Of a DNA stretch of 64,000 nt, positions 22,302 through 34,302 are shown one piece after another (the stretch's first letter is position 1; every line of letters begins with the position of its first letter). The position numbers and the translations under genes were made by a program. This stretch comes from Serinus canaria (Eukaryota; Chordata; Aves; Passeriformes; Fringillidae). The notes under the pieces are model-generated. The model did no database searches. It was not told the DNA's origin and saw only the letters and a list, made by a program, of their open reading frames with translations. The stretch covers positions 248,001 to 312,000 of the forward strand of contig NC_066334.1 in assembly GCF_022539315.1 (NCBI RefSeq), read 5' to 3'.

Positions 22302-25300
22302 AGCCATGCACAGGACAGTCCCCATGGTCTGCTGCAGGTATTTGCATCCTCATTTCCCATCCCCTCACCCCAAGGCTTGGCTGATGCTGCAACTCAGCCC
22401 ATCCAAAACAACAGGACCTTGATCCAGTAGAGCCAAGCGAAAGCAGGGCATGGGCCTGATCCTGCTCCGTGAGCTGTGCTCCTGACCCACACTAGTGAAA
22501 AGCTGAGTTGAGGGGGCTGGAGACTTGCAGACCTTGCCCCAGAGCAAATGTGACAGGGGCACAGCTGCATGTGGGATGCTTCCAGGATTGATGGAGTGGG
22601 AGAAGTGTGGGGCAGCTGGGGCTTCAGACTGCCAGCCCCCCCCCCCTCCCCCCCCACCTCCCTGCTGCTGTCCCCTGTCTGGAGGAGGAGAAAGTGCTTG
22701 CAAACCTCCAGCTGTCTGTTCTGTCCACTAGGCCAGGGTGACTCTAGTTAGAGGGTTAGTGGAGCATGAATTTAAAAATGCTTCCTTCCCGTCCCTTACT
22801 CCTCCTCTCTTGCTCTCTGTCCTTCCCCTCTGCCCTCCAACCCTTTCTTCTTTCCAGTGTGGCCCACCACACTCTACCTTCTCTAATGAAACCTTGTCCC
22901 TCACCCTCACAGTCTCCTTGCTCCTCATGCCCCATCATTATCACAGGGATGTGACATGATGGAAGAAAGGGAGAAACAGGCTGAACTGGTGGGGAAGAAA
23001 AAACGAGTGAGAGATGCAGCTCCTGTCTCTTCAGAAGCTGCAGGAGAACATCTGTCTTCCAGGAATAATAAGAGATTTGGAAGGAATTGCCCACTAAGAG
23101 CATTTCCTTCCAGCTGAAAAACCTCCTGGGAGGACAAGACCCTATCCTAAAGATGGCTTGTGGAGATTCCCTCCACCAAGGCATTCCCAGCCCCATGTGA
23201 GATGAGCTACATGTGGGTACACACATGGCACTGTGAAAGCTGGCTGAGGGTTCTGAGCTCTTGTGTCATCATCCTCCAGCAGCACTGCACCAGACAGGAT
23301 TTCAGAGAGCACCCTTCAGTGTCAGGAGAGGCAGCTGCATCTGGGTGTCAGGGGACAGGGTATGCAGCTCCCAGCTGGGGAAGGAGGCTTTAGGTTTTGG
23401 CTGGACCTCAACAGCAGATCTGTTGGCAGCACTGGTCTGGGAAATGCACTGTGCCTCCTTCTCCAGCCTGATCCAGCCTGATCCAGGCCCCCCACACAGC
23501 TACAGTTGCTACTGTGCTGCCAACCCCACACAAAGTGGCTGCAGCACTGCCACACACACAGATGGGTCCCAGTGACCCATCTTCTTGTCCCTGCAAGTGG
23601 GAGGGGATGCTGAGCATGGAGCTTGTTATTGCCTCCTCACCGTGGAGGTCTGGAATGCTTTTGTGGTTATGGTGGGGTGCAGCTGGGCTGCGGGGCTTGT
23701 GGCTGTCCTTTCCAGGACCTGAACAGGGTAGCAGGGTGGGAACAGCACAAGGGACAGGTCTCTACCATGTCCCTATTGCATTCTGTGAAGCACTCAGGTG
23801 CTGCAGGTGAAAAACTGGGAACTGACCTGGAGAGGAAGCACATCTCTGGTTCTGAGTCCCAGTGTTTCGTTGACAGAGCCCCACAATCTCCATGGCTGTG
23901 TGACCTCATAATGCTCCAATGTCGCTGCCTAGCAAGTGCTGGGGTATGAGGGAACAGCTGCTGGCCAGTGCTGGACAGCTGTGTGCTTTCACACTGGGTA
24001 ATACACCAGAACCACACTGCAGAGGGCGACTGGCCTGACTGTTCCTATGGAAACTCCTTTCAAAGGAGGAAGGCAGACAAACAGCCACCCAGTGATGCTG
24101 GGTGCTGGCAGGAACTGGCTGGCCTGGGGCTGGCTGAGCTGGTTGCAGCAGCTGCTGTGACCCCAGCATGAGGCTGTGGGGAGCACGGCCAGCCAAAGGG
24201 GTTATTCCTATGGTGCTTGAGCTCCCTGGAAGGATTTTTTGCTCCAGCCCCACAATCTCAGGCAGTAATGAAGGAAGTTAAATAAGGAAATGAGCTGTTG
24301 GAGGAGAGGGGTCAGATCACAGCCCTCTCCCAGAACTAGGGATTGCAGCACTGTGGCAGTAGGAGGGATGATGTTTGGCCATCTACAGTTGTGTAGGTAG
24401 TCACAGGACACCATAGAGAGCAAGCAAAGTTTTGGAGGCAGGATCTGTCTCTTCCTGGTGCATGGCACTTTCCATCCCTGGAGGTGAAAGGATGTTCTGC
24501 CACAGGATGGTTATCCCTGCAGGTAGAGCTGTGCTGGGGGAGTGCATTTCCGCCACAGAGGCTTCATCCTGCATCTGCAGTCCAGGGGCAGAAAGACCCC
24601 TGCAAAGAGTCCTGGTGGGGTTTGCAGCTGACTGGCATGGATGCAGGAAGAACCAGCTGGGATGAAAGAGGGGAGGCAAGGAGCTAGGCTTTGTCTGTCC
24701 ATATTTTCTGCAGGGACCAGACCATAGGAAACCCACTGAATTTCCATAACAGGATGGTGGTTAAGAGTGGCAACCATGGGTCTGCCTCAGTGACCAGATG
24801 TCTTGGGGTGCACAAGGGAGGAAGATGTGCCCTTGGGGAAGAGTTGTCTTGTTGCCCTGGAAAATGCAGAAGTTTAGTTAAGTGCATGACATTGCAATTC
24901 AAGTCTCCCCTGGCCCAGGCAGTGCCTACAGGGTGCTCAGGGCTTGGTACAGATGACAGGGGTTTTCAAATGTCTCTTTTCCACTCCCCTCCCTTGGATA
25001 TTATAAGTCAGCATGGAACAAGGCTGATGGCACCAGCCTCAACAACCCCAGTGCTTAGACTGCCTGGTTTGTCTTCCCAGGGTGAGGGCAGGTGATAAAC
25101 ATCTGATGTGCCAAGTGTAAGCTCAAGCAGCAGTGTCATGGGCCAGCAAGTAGCTGCTGGAATTGAAGTGCCTCCCATGCCACCCTGGGGACATGGCACT
25201 GCCTCAGGGACACTGTGGCCTATCACACAGTGATAGGGACTTTCCTGGCCCGAGTGGGGACTGCAGCTATGTGGGATGCATGGCAAAGCTGCTGAGGCCT

Positions 25301-26439
25301 CACTAGAATAGGAGTGTGGCAGCATCTGCTTGGGCTGAAGCTAAACAAAAGTGATGTAAAGCCATGCATTAATGATTGGGCTGTCAAACACCTTCAAGTG
25401 GGCCTCTGCCTAACTGAACCCATTTCTCTGGGCAGAGAGAGCTGGAAGTGATATGGGTAAAGCCATCTCCTGGTCACTTTCAATTAGGTTTCTGTGCTGG
25501 TTGGAACTTCGAGTGCTTCTGAGGTGATGCTGGTCCATCAGTCTCCATCATGATATGCACAGTATACTCAGAAGAGAGGGATTGCTCTCCAGTTTCATCA
25601 CAATCAAATTCTGGAACAACCTTGTCTTAGATATGGAAAGTGGTGAGCGAGTCTCTCACTAAATTAGTTTTAGCAAGAGGGAGACCAGGTGCTTCCAAGA
25701 AGATTGATATCTCCTAAAAGCTGATTTGCTTTTAACTGTTGAGGGTTCAGCAGCTTCAAACTGTCTGAGCATACACTGGAGTTCTGCATTGGAATAACTC
25801 TCATGTGGTTCCTGGCAAGCCCTCAGACACCTGGGCAGACAAGCATGTGCACAGGTGACAATGCTGCATGATCTACAGATACCCAAATCAGAGGCTCCGT
25901 GATGGACTCTGCAAATTATTTTGAGACATGATGTCCTGTTGTCTCTTGAGAACCTTACAGGTATGCTGACAAGGTCATATATCTGCCATGAGCTTAATTG
26001 TGCCAAGATTATTGAAAATACCCCAAGTCAATTGCACAAACTTGGGCATCCCTCACCTACAAGCTCATCCACTTCATCTTTTATTTAGTTCTTTCACCCT
26101 TGAAAGAGACTGGTTGTGGCAGAGTCTGGCAGCAATCACTTTTGACCACAGAAATATCTTCCCATTTTGTACTGCAGCTGCCTGTGAAGTGTTTGAGGGG
26201 TGCACAGAGACACCTTTATGTGCAAAGCTTTCTGCTGGAAGTGACTGGGCTGCAGAAGAAGATGGCACAGCTCCTATTGCCATATGTTGTATCATGGGGA
26301 TGTAACCCATGTAAACCTGTAAACCCATGTTACTCCGGGCAGGCTTAAATCTTGTTTTTGCTTAATCCAATCACATCCAACTTTGGAAGAAAATTCTCCT
26401 GGGACACCAGGACTAATTATGGAATATTTGTGATGGACA
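22302..26439. other. Intergenic or intronic DNA
   Basis: About 4.1 kb with no recognised gene or interspersed repeat. The C-rich tract at 22,636-22,666 is listed separately. A 23-base tandem pair (an 11-base unit, ccagcctgatc) lies near 23,464-23,488. Open frames up to about 156 codons (minus strand, 22,756-23,226) show no recognisable domain. Confidence 0.45.
22636..22666. repeat. Poly(C) tract
   Basis: Runs of 11 and 8 C separated by one T, followed by further C pairs and triplets. The complementary strand has enough G runs to form a G-quadruplex, and the C strand could form an i-motif. Length is likely polymorphic and prone to sequencing error. Confidence 0.9.
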
Positions 26440-26789
26440 AGATTCTTTGAGTTCCTTTCGCAAGCTCAAAATACTTCCATTCCAACAAATACTAAGTCAG
26501 GCAAAAATGACAAGAAGTTTGCGCAGATGAATAAAGAAATCTTAGCCAAATTAAAACATGAAAAAGAGGCATACAGAGGGTAGATATATGGTTGGATAAC
26601 TGGGACAAATACACAAACATTGCCAAAGCATCCAGGACTGAAGTTAGAAAAGCCAAAGCCCAAATGAAATTGAATCTGGTCGAGAATTCAAAACCACAGG
26701 ATGGACTTTTTGTAAGTATGTAGGTAATAGATGGAAGAGCATGTAATGCAGTCAACATTGGTCAGCTTTGGTAAATCTGTTTGAATAAG
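26440..26789 (+). mobile_element. CR1 LINE fragment, coding region upstream of reverse transcriptase
   Basis: The segment around 26,620-26,720 (gcatccaggactgaagttag, aaagccaaagcccaaatgaa, attgaatctgg and tttttgtaagtatgtaggta) follows the order seen in the CR1 second open frame just before the reverse transcriptase domain. The matching reading frame is interrupted, so it is dead. It ends where a long terminal repeat begins near 26,795. A further CR1 piece in the same orientation continues after that LTR at 27,880. The left edge is approximate. Confidence 0.7.
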
Positions 26790-26794
26790 ACATA
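26790..26794. repeat. Left target-site duplication (imperfect) of the 1,080 bp LTR
   Basis: The five bases acata precede the TGTC terminus. The five bases after the GACA terminus (27,875-27,879) are acatg, a four of five match. This fits an aged 5 bp target-site duplication. Confidence 0.5.
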
Positions 26795-27874
26795 TGTCTT
26801 GGGGATGGTTTTTTATCCCATATCCATTTTTGGTTTTGTTTTGTGTCCAGGTTGGTTGCTGCTCTCCCATTCTCCCAGAATCTGGCTCTGGGAATGTTGT
26901 AATGGGTGGGAGCCAGCCTGGGATTTTCTGCAAGAGGTGTGGGGGGCGAGGAGCGGTTACTTCCTTCTGGTGAGGTGAGTCCTCTCCATGGCCACATGGT
27001 GCAATCTCTCTGATGAGAAAGCCTTGTTGCCATGTGGTTTTTGCCTGCTTTTTTTTTTATTCTTTTCCTTCAGCACTGTGACTAGAACTAACTAGCTTGC
27101 TTCTCAGCTTCTCTGCTGCCTGAGAGCTCAGAGCCAGTACATGCCAGCCCCAGGTCCCGAGAGCACCCCATTCCTGGCTGGGGACTGCCCTCTTGGTGCA
27201 GCCCAGCCCCAGTATCAGCCATGGCCAGTGAGCTACCCAGGGGAGCAATTCCCTGCTCAGCCCCACTGCTCTCTGCCGCTGCTCCAGGGCTTCTTGCTAA
27301 ACTGTAACCTGACAACCAGCCACCCCAGGATTCTGCACTGCTCTTTGTCACCGCAGTGTGCCTGCCTCTGCCGTTCCAGCTTGCTGCTTCTGAGGTTTCC
27401 TGATGCAGTCCATTCCCGAGGGGTACTGAGACCGGCTCCTTCCCTCGAGTTTGCGAACGAAATTCCCCTTTTTCTCTTGCTGGCCCACCCGCCATGGCCG
27501 TGTGGAGAGGTGGCTGATCTTGCGCCACCGCGCCCCCTGCAGCCGCGGGGGAATCATCGCACCTGCCCGGCCGGGCGCCAGCAGCGCCCCTGCTGGCTGT
27601 AACTGGAACTGCACCAAAGGGGAAGGAGCCTGTGGCTGAGAGAGGGCTGGGCTTGGGTCTCTGCTTTTGTTTGGTGTTACTGCCATCACTGTTGTTTGTT
27701 TGTCTTGCTAAACATATATATACTAGTAAAGAACTGCTACTCCTTTCCTCATATCTTTTCCTGAAAGCCATGTAACTTCAAAGCTATAATAATTCAGAGA
27801 GAAATGGGTCATTTTTCCATTCCAAGGGAGGTTCTTGCCTTCCTTGGCAGACACCTGTCTTTTAGACCAGGACA
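26795..27874 (+). mobile_element. Solo LTR of an endogenous retrovirus, nested in CR1
   Basis: Begins tgtcttgggg and ends accaggaca, so the ends are inverted repeats of the TGTC...GACA type. The last ~155 bases (27,720-27,874) match, in opposite orientation, the first ~155 bases of the 33,603-34,297 element (landmarks: aagaactgctactcc against aagaactgttattcc-like words, cataataattcaga, acacctgtctttt). That second element has a perfect target-site duplication and so confirms the terminus. A TATA-like stretch and AGTAAA, a weak poly(A) signal, lie at about 27,713-27,730, suggesting plus-strand sense. Imperfect 5 bp target duplications are consistent with an ERVL-type element. No internal retroviral genes are present. 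A 227-codon antisense open frame inside it is not a gene. Confidence 0.75.
27480..27605. promoter_or_regulatory. CpG-dense core inside the LTR with CTCF-like motifs
   Basis: This 125 bp is the most CpG-rich part of the region. It contains GCGCCCCCT at 27,530-27,538, the core of the CTCF binding consensus (reverse complement orientation), and a second imperfect match inside the palindrome CCAGCAG-cgccc-CTGCTGG near 27,578-27,597. Motif matches alone do not show binding. The CpG content suggests a regulatory core of the LTR that has not been fully eroded by methylation-driven mutation. Confidence 0.35.
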
Positions 27875-28270
27875 ACATGGAAAAGCCTGAGGTTACAAAG
27901 GGCACATATCAGGCACATGATAGACAAGAAAATAATCAGGAATAGTCATCAAGAGGAAGTTATGCTTGATCAACATTATTAACTTCATTGATGAAAGACT
28001 GGCCTAGTAAATATGTGGAGAGAAGTGGACTTTGCCTAGACTTCAGCAAGACCCGTGGCTCTTTTTTCCCATAAGGTTCATATGGTCAAGCTGTGGCTGT
28101 ACAAACTCAATGAGCAGACAGTGAAGAGGACTGAAAACTGACTGAATGGCCAGCCCCATGAGTGAAACCAAGTGAAACCAAATCTAGTTGGAGGTCAGTA
28201 ACTAGTGGTGTACCCTAGGGCTCAATGTGTTGAATTAAACCTGGATGCATGTCTTATCTCCCAGGAAGAT
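27875..28270 (+). mobile_element. CR1 LINE fragment, reverse transcriptase region
   Basis: Landmarks match CR1 reverse transcriptase DNA in order: aatagtcatcaagaggaagt with tatgcttgatcaacattatt, then gaaagactggcctagtaaat, gactttgcctagacttcagc with aagacccgtggctc, gaaaactgactgaatggcca and ctagttggaggtcagtaact with agtggtgtaccctagggctc. Stops and indels interrupt the frame, so it is not functional. It has the same orientation as the CR1 piece ending at 26,789 and lies further 3' in the element, with several hundred bases of CR1 missing between them. One CR1 split by the LTR, with an internal deletion, is the simplest reading. Confidence 0.82.
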
Positions 28271-31200
28271 GTCCGTACCCAGCTCCTAGCAAACAGCTGC
28301 TAAAAGTTGAAATCTTGTTGGGAAGGACTTGAGGAAAAGCTCCACCATGCAAAAAGTACTTGCTTTCCATGAGACAATTTGGTGTCAATTTGGGTTTTCA
28401 TCAGAGGATTTCTGTAAGTCAGCAGTGAGGAAGATAACCCTCCACAGGGTGATCCAGCTCATCCCAAGCTAGATACTTAAAAGAGTTCACCACTCTCTAT
28501 AAAGGGAGCTGAGGTATGTACTTAGATATGGGCTTTTAACTTACGGGTGTATGTGGCTGAGTGAAATGGAAATGGTGTATTTACAGGCAATACTCACAAT
28601 TTCCAAGCCTGTGATAAATCCAGTTAATGCGTGGCTACAAGTAGCTGATGGTTGCCAGCTGCTTCTCTCCACCTAATTGCTGTCAGACGTTTGGTGTGAG
28701 TCCAAATGGTCGGTGTCTTAGGGTGGGTGGTGGGTGCATAGAGTGAAGCAGACCCTATAGAGTGGAGGAAAGAGTTAATTTTAGCTCTTTTGCATAACAT
28801 ATACTTTGCTACTTTTCAGCTGCCTGCTAAGACTTGATTTTAAACTGCTTTTCCAGAGTGGGTATCATTTTCTGACAAGCTGTGAAGAAGCAGGCAAGTG
28901 TGAGCAAGGGGAAGTGAGAGGTGGAGAATCACCAAATATTGTCTTCAAACACAGCACAGAGGAATTGAGAACACCCCTCATGAAAGCAGCCTGGAGTGGG
29001 TTGGGTAGGAAGAGTCTGCCCTGATTGTCCTACCCAGCCTCTTCAAAGATCCAGTCCTAAATGTATCCAGGACTGCAGACCCCACAGGAGCACTGGGCTC
29101 TTAGAGTAGGCTCAGCTGAGCCAGGGACCTTGCTTGACAGAATCCTGCATGTTATTATTAGTGTCTTAGTCATCATCTTCCCTGTCACACCAGTGGGATG
29201 CTTTCATCCAGTTTGTAATAAGGCCTAATCTGGCTTTTCCCAGAGGAGTTTCTGGAAAGCCAGGGCTTGGTGAAAACTCTCCTGTTAGTGTGTCCCCATT
29301 AGTATCTGTCTTTCTGTCTGTCATGGTTTGACTATCTCACCAGGGCACATGGTGGAGCAAGGAAGAAAGAGCTAACAGTGTGGGATAAGGTCAGGCAGCC
29401 TGAGTAATCTATGTAGGGTCCAGCAGGAACTGGTGAGCACCTGCTGCCTCCTAGCCTTTCAGCATGTGCTGGGCAAAGCTCATTTCCTCAAGCTGATCCC
29501 TTGGATCCTCCCCTCACAGTCTGTGCTTTCAAGTTAGCCCTACTGTGACCTGAGATCCAAGTGGCTTTTTCCTTTCATTGGGCTCCAAATCAGAGCTACA
29601 TCAGGGCTGCTTTACATGGTGTCTCCTTAAGTGGGATCTGGAAGATATCCATATTCAGAACATGGTACTGTGTCTTCTGTCAAGGTGAGCCACCTGCTTC
29701 AGGGCTGGGAGCACGACCTGGAGAAAACACATGGGTCTCATGGGGATGGAAAAATATCCTCCAAGCCCTATGCTGTGTCTGCTTGATGGCATGAGCCCAT
29801 GCGTGGCGGTGTGGCTCTCCCCCCCTCACCCAGCCTGTGGACCTCCTATCCCAGATACAGGAATGAGAGCAGGCAACAAGGGAGGAAGTGGGAATGGAGA
29901 GGACAGGAGCCCTGAAAGGAAGAAGGAAGGGAGGGGGAAGGAGTTTTTCGAGGGAGGTTCGGCAGGTTTTGGAAAGAACTGTGTTTGTACAATTCAAGTG
30001 GCCTGAAAGGAGCAGTAAAAGAAGGGGGCAGGGCTGGGCAGCAGCTGTCATGGAGTGAATGTCCCCAGCTCCTTTTCTCTTAGTCTGCTTTGTCACCTGC
30101 CCACAATAAGCCTCGATTTATCACCCCAGGAGTCTGCAATAAGTCAGTCATCTGCCTGTGGCTGCCTAGCCCCTGTTTCTAGAGAGCAAGTTTCCTCTTT
30201 CCCATGGGTAGGTGATTAGGCGACCATCTACACTTTGAGTAGGCTCAGGGTGGAGAAGGCTGCTACTTCCCCTTGGTTCTGGGCTCTCTGGCGAGACCAG
30301 TTGTCCTCACTGCTCTGATTGTCCTGCTGGGCACTTGTACTGCTTGTCACTGCCCTGCTGGGCAGCAAACCCTGGCTGGCAATGAGGCCTTTGCACAGTC
30401 TTGGGGGAAAAGCAGAAACTTTGGGGTATGTATGGTTCATCGTACGTTGCAGAAGAAGGTCTGGTCAGGCTCCAGTGTTAGGCAGGGTACAAAGCTCCCT
30501 CTGCTCCTCTCTCCACCATTTTACCCAACTTGTTTCATGCTCTTGTACTCAAGACAAAGGTCTTAGACAAATATTTGTCTTCCCCTCATACAGAGAGAGA
30601 TCATGATGAAGAGCCTCATGGTGAAGCCATGACTCGTGTGAGGACAGCTAGGCTCAGTGAGGTTGCTGGTGCAAAGTGAGGTTGTGCTGAGATGCCCTCT
30701 AAGTCCAGCCTTGTGTGCCTCTGAGACTCAGTTTCCACAATTTGTTGATGTTCTCTACTATAGAAAAGCACCAGCTGAGTGTAAAGGCTGATGAAACCGG
30801 TCCTGACAGGACCAGTTTAGGGTAACTGCACTGGCAAAGGCTGTCCTGTCCATTCAGCAGGGCTCCAGGAGCCAGACTTTTTGCATACCTGTGTGCATCT
30901 CTATTGCAGACCTTGTCCTGTGTATTTCCTTTGGACACCTTGTCCAAAGTATGGTTTGCTCAGGTAATAGAAAGCATGGGGAGGGAGGCTTAGACTTGCT
31001 GTTCTTCTGTCCTCTCTTCCCCGTCCCTCTGCCCAGAATTTTACATAGAGCTGCTAAGAACAGCAGAACTTTACACCTTGCACAGCTGCCTGTTGCAGCT
31101 TGGATGAGAGGATAAAGGGTGCCCAGGCTGCTACAGACCCTCTAGCCCTTGTAATGTACTCTGCCAGCCTCTGAGAGGGACCAAGCTGGGGGAAAGCCCT

Positions 31201-33404
31201 GCCTGTCTGTATCTTCTATCTCCACACAGAAACCCTGTCCATGCCTCTTATGAAGGGACTGGACTGGGTTTTACAGGGCTCTGGATACCACATGGGTCTT
31301 CCTATTCAGGCTCCTGAGCTATGAGCTGAGTATTCTCAGCAGGAATGGGATGAGTAGCAGATGTCTCACTGTACTTCCTGCCAGTCATCTGGCATGTGTC
31401 ATGTGGCATGGCCCGTCTCGGTGCCTCACCCCCAAAGAGGTGATGGGCATGTCGAAGGGCACACACGGTGTTGTCCGGTCCAACTCAGGGCATGAATAAG
31501 CAGAGCTCTCCAAAATTCCATGCTTTCTCTCCCATACATCTAGCCCAGCCCTCCTCCTCCCAAGAGCCTGCTCCTCTGCAGCCACTAAATTACCTCTTGC
31601 CTGCAGGAAAGAGAGGCCTTGAGCTGTCTCTGTTGTCACCACAAACACCATGGCAGCAGGGGAGGATGGGTGGTAACCCTGACAATGCCAATAAGCAACT
31701 CATGCTGTGCAGTGTGACCAGCAGCCAACTCATCCCACCAGGTAGACCCCAGGGCAGTGACTCACAGGGGTGTCACAGCCAGCATGGTCCAAGTTGGTGT
31801 GTGGGAATTGCCCATGGTGCTTGGAGAAGCCTTGCTGATTGATGGGATGAGTGCTCTTCTGCTGATTATATTTATGGCTGCCTCCAGGGAACATGTCCAA
31901 AGCTCTGTTTTTTTCTGGCTTGGTGTTTCTATGCCTCTTCCTGGCTATCACGTTGCAGACACAGTCTGTGGTTAGTGTCCTGACCGACAACCTGGAGCAC
32001 ATTCTTCCTGTTTCCTCCTCCATGAACTGGTGATGAGGTGGGTGGCTTTCTGTTTTCATGAAGCTGTGCGCGCCCCATGCCATGCCATACCACCCCATCC
32101 CATCATCCATCTGTCCATGGCTGTGGTTGCTGCTGGTGGCTATTAGCTGTGACAGTGACACTTACTTGATCCTATAAGGGGAAGGCCTGAATGGGAAGCA
32201 GAAAGACCTTGAGGTACGCTCTTGAGCCACTAATGCCTCTGAAAAGGCAAATTATCATAGTGGCAGGAAAGGACACATGGAAGGAGGTGCAAGCACCAGC
32301 CTAGCATGACTGGTAGTGCTCTGTCTGCCAAGCTTTGCCTACCCAGTGCAAGCATGAGCTTCTGCCCTTGGCTGATGGCTCCTGGAGCATGCTGAAGGTG
32401 TGGGTTTGGGGCTGCCTTCCCACTGTGAGTTGTTCAGGTGGATGAGCTCCAAATCCTGCCCCCCAGGCCCCTGAGTTTCTGCACTTCTCCATTTCACCAA
32501 CACTTCTCTCATTCAAATGTTCAACCTGGTGCCTGAAGGTGAGCATCTGCTGCCCAGTGGCGTCTCAACCTGGAGCTGGGAGAGGTGCAGCAGGACAAGA
32601 TGAGTGGCTCACCCCTGAAAATTCCCAACCCATGTCCTGGCCATGTCCTAGTTCAGAGACCTCTTCTATGTCAGAGCTAGGTGGTTTCTTATGAATCCAG
32701 AGAGCTGGGTTGTCCCTCCCAGGGTTCTGTGGCAGCCATTGGAGGCCACCTTCCCTTGTCCCATGGAGGAGGTGGTTAGTGAAGCATGTACTGAGATGTC
32801 CTGGGTGGTTTTTCAGCATGTACTTCTGACAAGGGGCACAGAGGAGAGCAGTTGCCACATTGTTCCCAAGGCCATTTGATCCAAAGAGCCCAGGCAGGGA
32901 CAAAGCCTGTGAGAGCTGCTAAGCCACTCCACTGGGGCTGCTGGAACTGCTTGCCTAGAAACAGTCCCAGGGTGGGGTGAAATGAATTGGCCACGGTGTG
33001 AAACCAGGCAAGTGTCAGTGGTTCCCTCTCCCTTCTCCAAAATAACACTCCCAAAGGGGAAACAACATCATGGCAAAGTAAATCACTCCATCCCAGTCTG
33101 CTGTCTAGATGCATGTCCTTGCTAGTGCTTGCCCCTGAATAAAGTACCCAGGACCTGAGCTCCCTGTTGGGCAGGCTGAGCCAGTGTATGAAGGCAGTGA
33201 CCCTTCCCCATTGTCAGGGACATTGATATTTGATTTAATGCCTCTTCAGGAGGAACTCTTAGACTTGCCTTTGGAGCTGAAGGCAGATCTGAGCAGCTGT
33301 GTTTGGCATGGTGGGGCCCAGTGGTTAGAGACAGAGACAAGATGGCAGGACTCCTGAGCCCATTACTGTAATGAAGCTCGGGGAATTGGGGTTGTTGTTT
33401 ATGG
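28271..33404. other. Intergenic or intronic DNA
   Basis: About 5.1 kb. CR1 similarity may continue weakly past 28,270 but could not be followed. No gene is recognised; open frames reach about 143 codons without domains. A purine-rich stretch lies near 29,876-29,955. Confidence 0.45.
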
Positions 33405-33472
33405 AGCTTTCCATTTAAGGAGGCCAGACTAGATAATGGTCCCTTCTGGCCCTAAAACATATGGAGCTACAA
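33405..33472 (+). mobile_element. Ancient CR1-type LINE 3' end
   Basis: The words 'ggccagactagataatggtc' and 'ccttctggccctaaaa' near 33,422-33,460 match the terminal signature of older CR1 subfamilies (a 'gactagatgat...ggtcccttctggcc' ending followed by a short tail). Upstream sequence is too diverged to follow, so only the end is annotated. Confidence 0.6.
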
Positions 33473-33597
33473 ATAACTCAGCCAATAATTAGAAATTTGA
33501 GTCTCATTCCTGTGAATATTACAGGCTTGCTGGACTAGAAGCTACAAAGGCTGGACCAAGCTTTCCTCGTTTTTTAAGAGAAGTAATTTCCTGGTAG

Positions 33598-33602
33598 TGG
33601 GT
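33598..33602. repeat. Left target-site duplication (TGGGT)
   Basis: TGGGT immediately precedes the TGTC terminus of the LTR and is repeated exactly at 34,298-34,302 right after the GACA terminus. A perfect 5 bp duplication fixes both ends of the insertion. Confidence 0.9.
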
Positions 33603-34297
33603 TGTCTTGGTTTGAAAAGACAGGTATCTGCTAAGAAAGACAGGAGCCTCCCTGGGAATGGAAAATATAAACCCTCTCAATCTGAATTATTATGGTTTAG
33701 AAATTAAGGGAGCTCTCAGGCAAAGATATGGGAGTAGGAATAATAGTTCTCTATCAGGAAAAAAAAAAATCAGTATTATAAAACAACACTGACAGAGTCA
33801 GAAATATGGCCAGACACCCTGTGGGTCAGGGTGGTGCCAGCAGTCCCATTAAATGGTGGCTGCAGCCCTCCTGCAGTGCCAGCTGTGATTCTGTTGAAGC
33901 AGTGATCCTGTAGAAGGGTGGAGTTTTCCTCTGAAGGTCCAGGAGTGATGTAGATGGTCCTGGTTCTTCTCTGGGAGTCCAGTGGAGAAGAAAGCTGCTC
34001 CTCTGGGAATCCAGTGGAAAAGGACTGACTGTGGTGTTCCAAATCTCAGATTGTATCCAGGTAGGAATGCTTGGCTTCTCTCCCTGGGCGGAGCATCTCC
34101 TAATGGGAGGATAGAATTTTATCAACCATGCAGTGACACTCAATGGCCCATTGACAGAAAAGATTTCCTGGAGGGAGGATTGGTTTTGGAAGAGATAAAG
34201 AAAACTGCCCAATCAACAGAAGATAACTGCCCCACCTCTAACAGATGGCAATAGAATACACACCCCTGGCCACATCTTGCATTCACAACCTAGGACA
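33603..34297 (-). mobile_element. 695 bp solo LTR of an endogenous retrovirus
   Basis: Starts tgtcttggtttg and ends acctaggaca, with perfect TGGGT target duplications on both sides, so the boundaries are firm. Its first ~155 bases match, inverted, the end of the LTR at 26,795-27,874, while its middle matches the copy at 63,640-64,000. Five-base duplications are typical of ERVL-type integration. Only the LTR is left: the two-LTR provirus has presumably recombined to a solo form. Strand is assigned relative to the 27 kb copy. The 85-130 codon open frames on the minus strand lie in LTR DNA and are not genes. The sequence resembles a passerine LTR family known to me from memory; the subfamily name is not assigned. 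Confidence 0.88.
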
Positions 34298-34302
34298 TGG
34301 GT
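34298..34302. repeat. Right target-site duplication (TGGGT)
   Basis: Exact copy of 33,598-33,602, directly after the LTR terminus GACA. Confidence 0.9.

Noticed and set aside
27088..27771. Longest open frame of the window (227 codons, minus strand)
   Set aside because: It lies antisense within the LTR at 26,795-27,874, in CpG-rich DNA poor in stop codons, and shows no domain.
29319..29345. Possible LTR start (tgtcatggtttgac)
   Set aside because: Resembles the start of some bird LTRs, but no matching inverted terminus or target duplication was found downstream.
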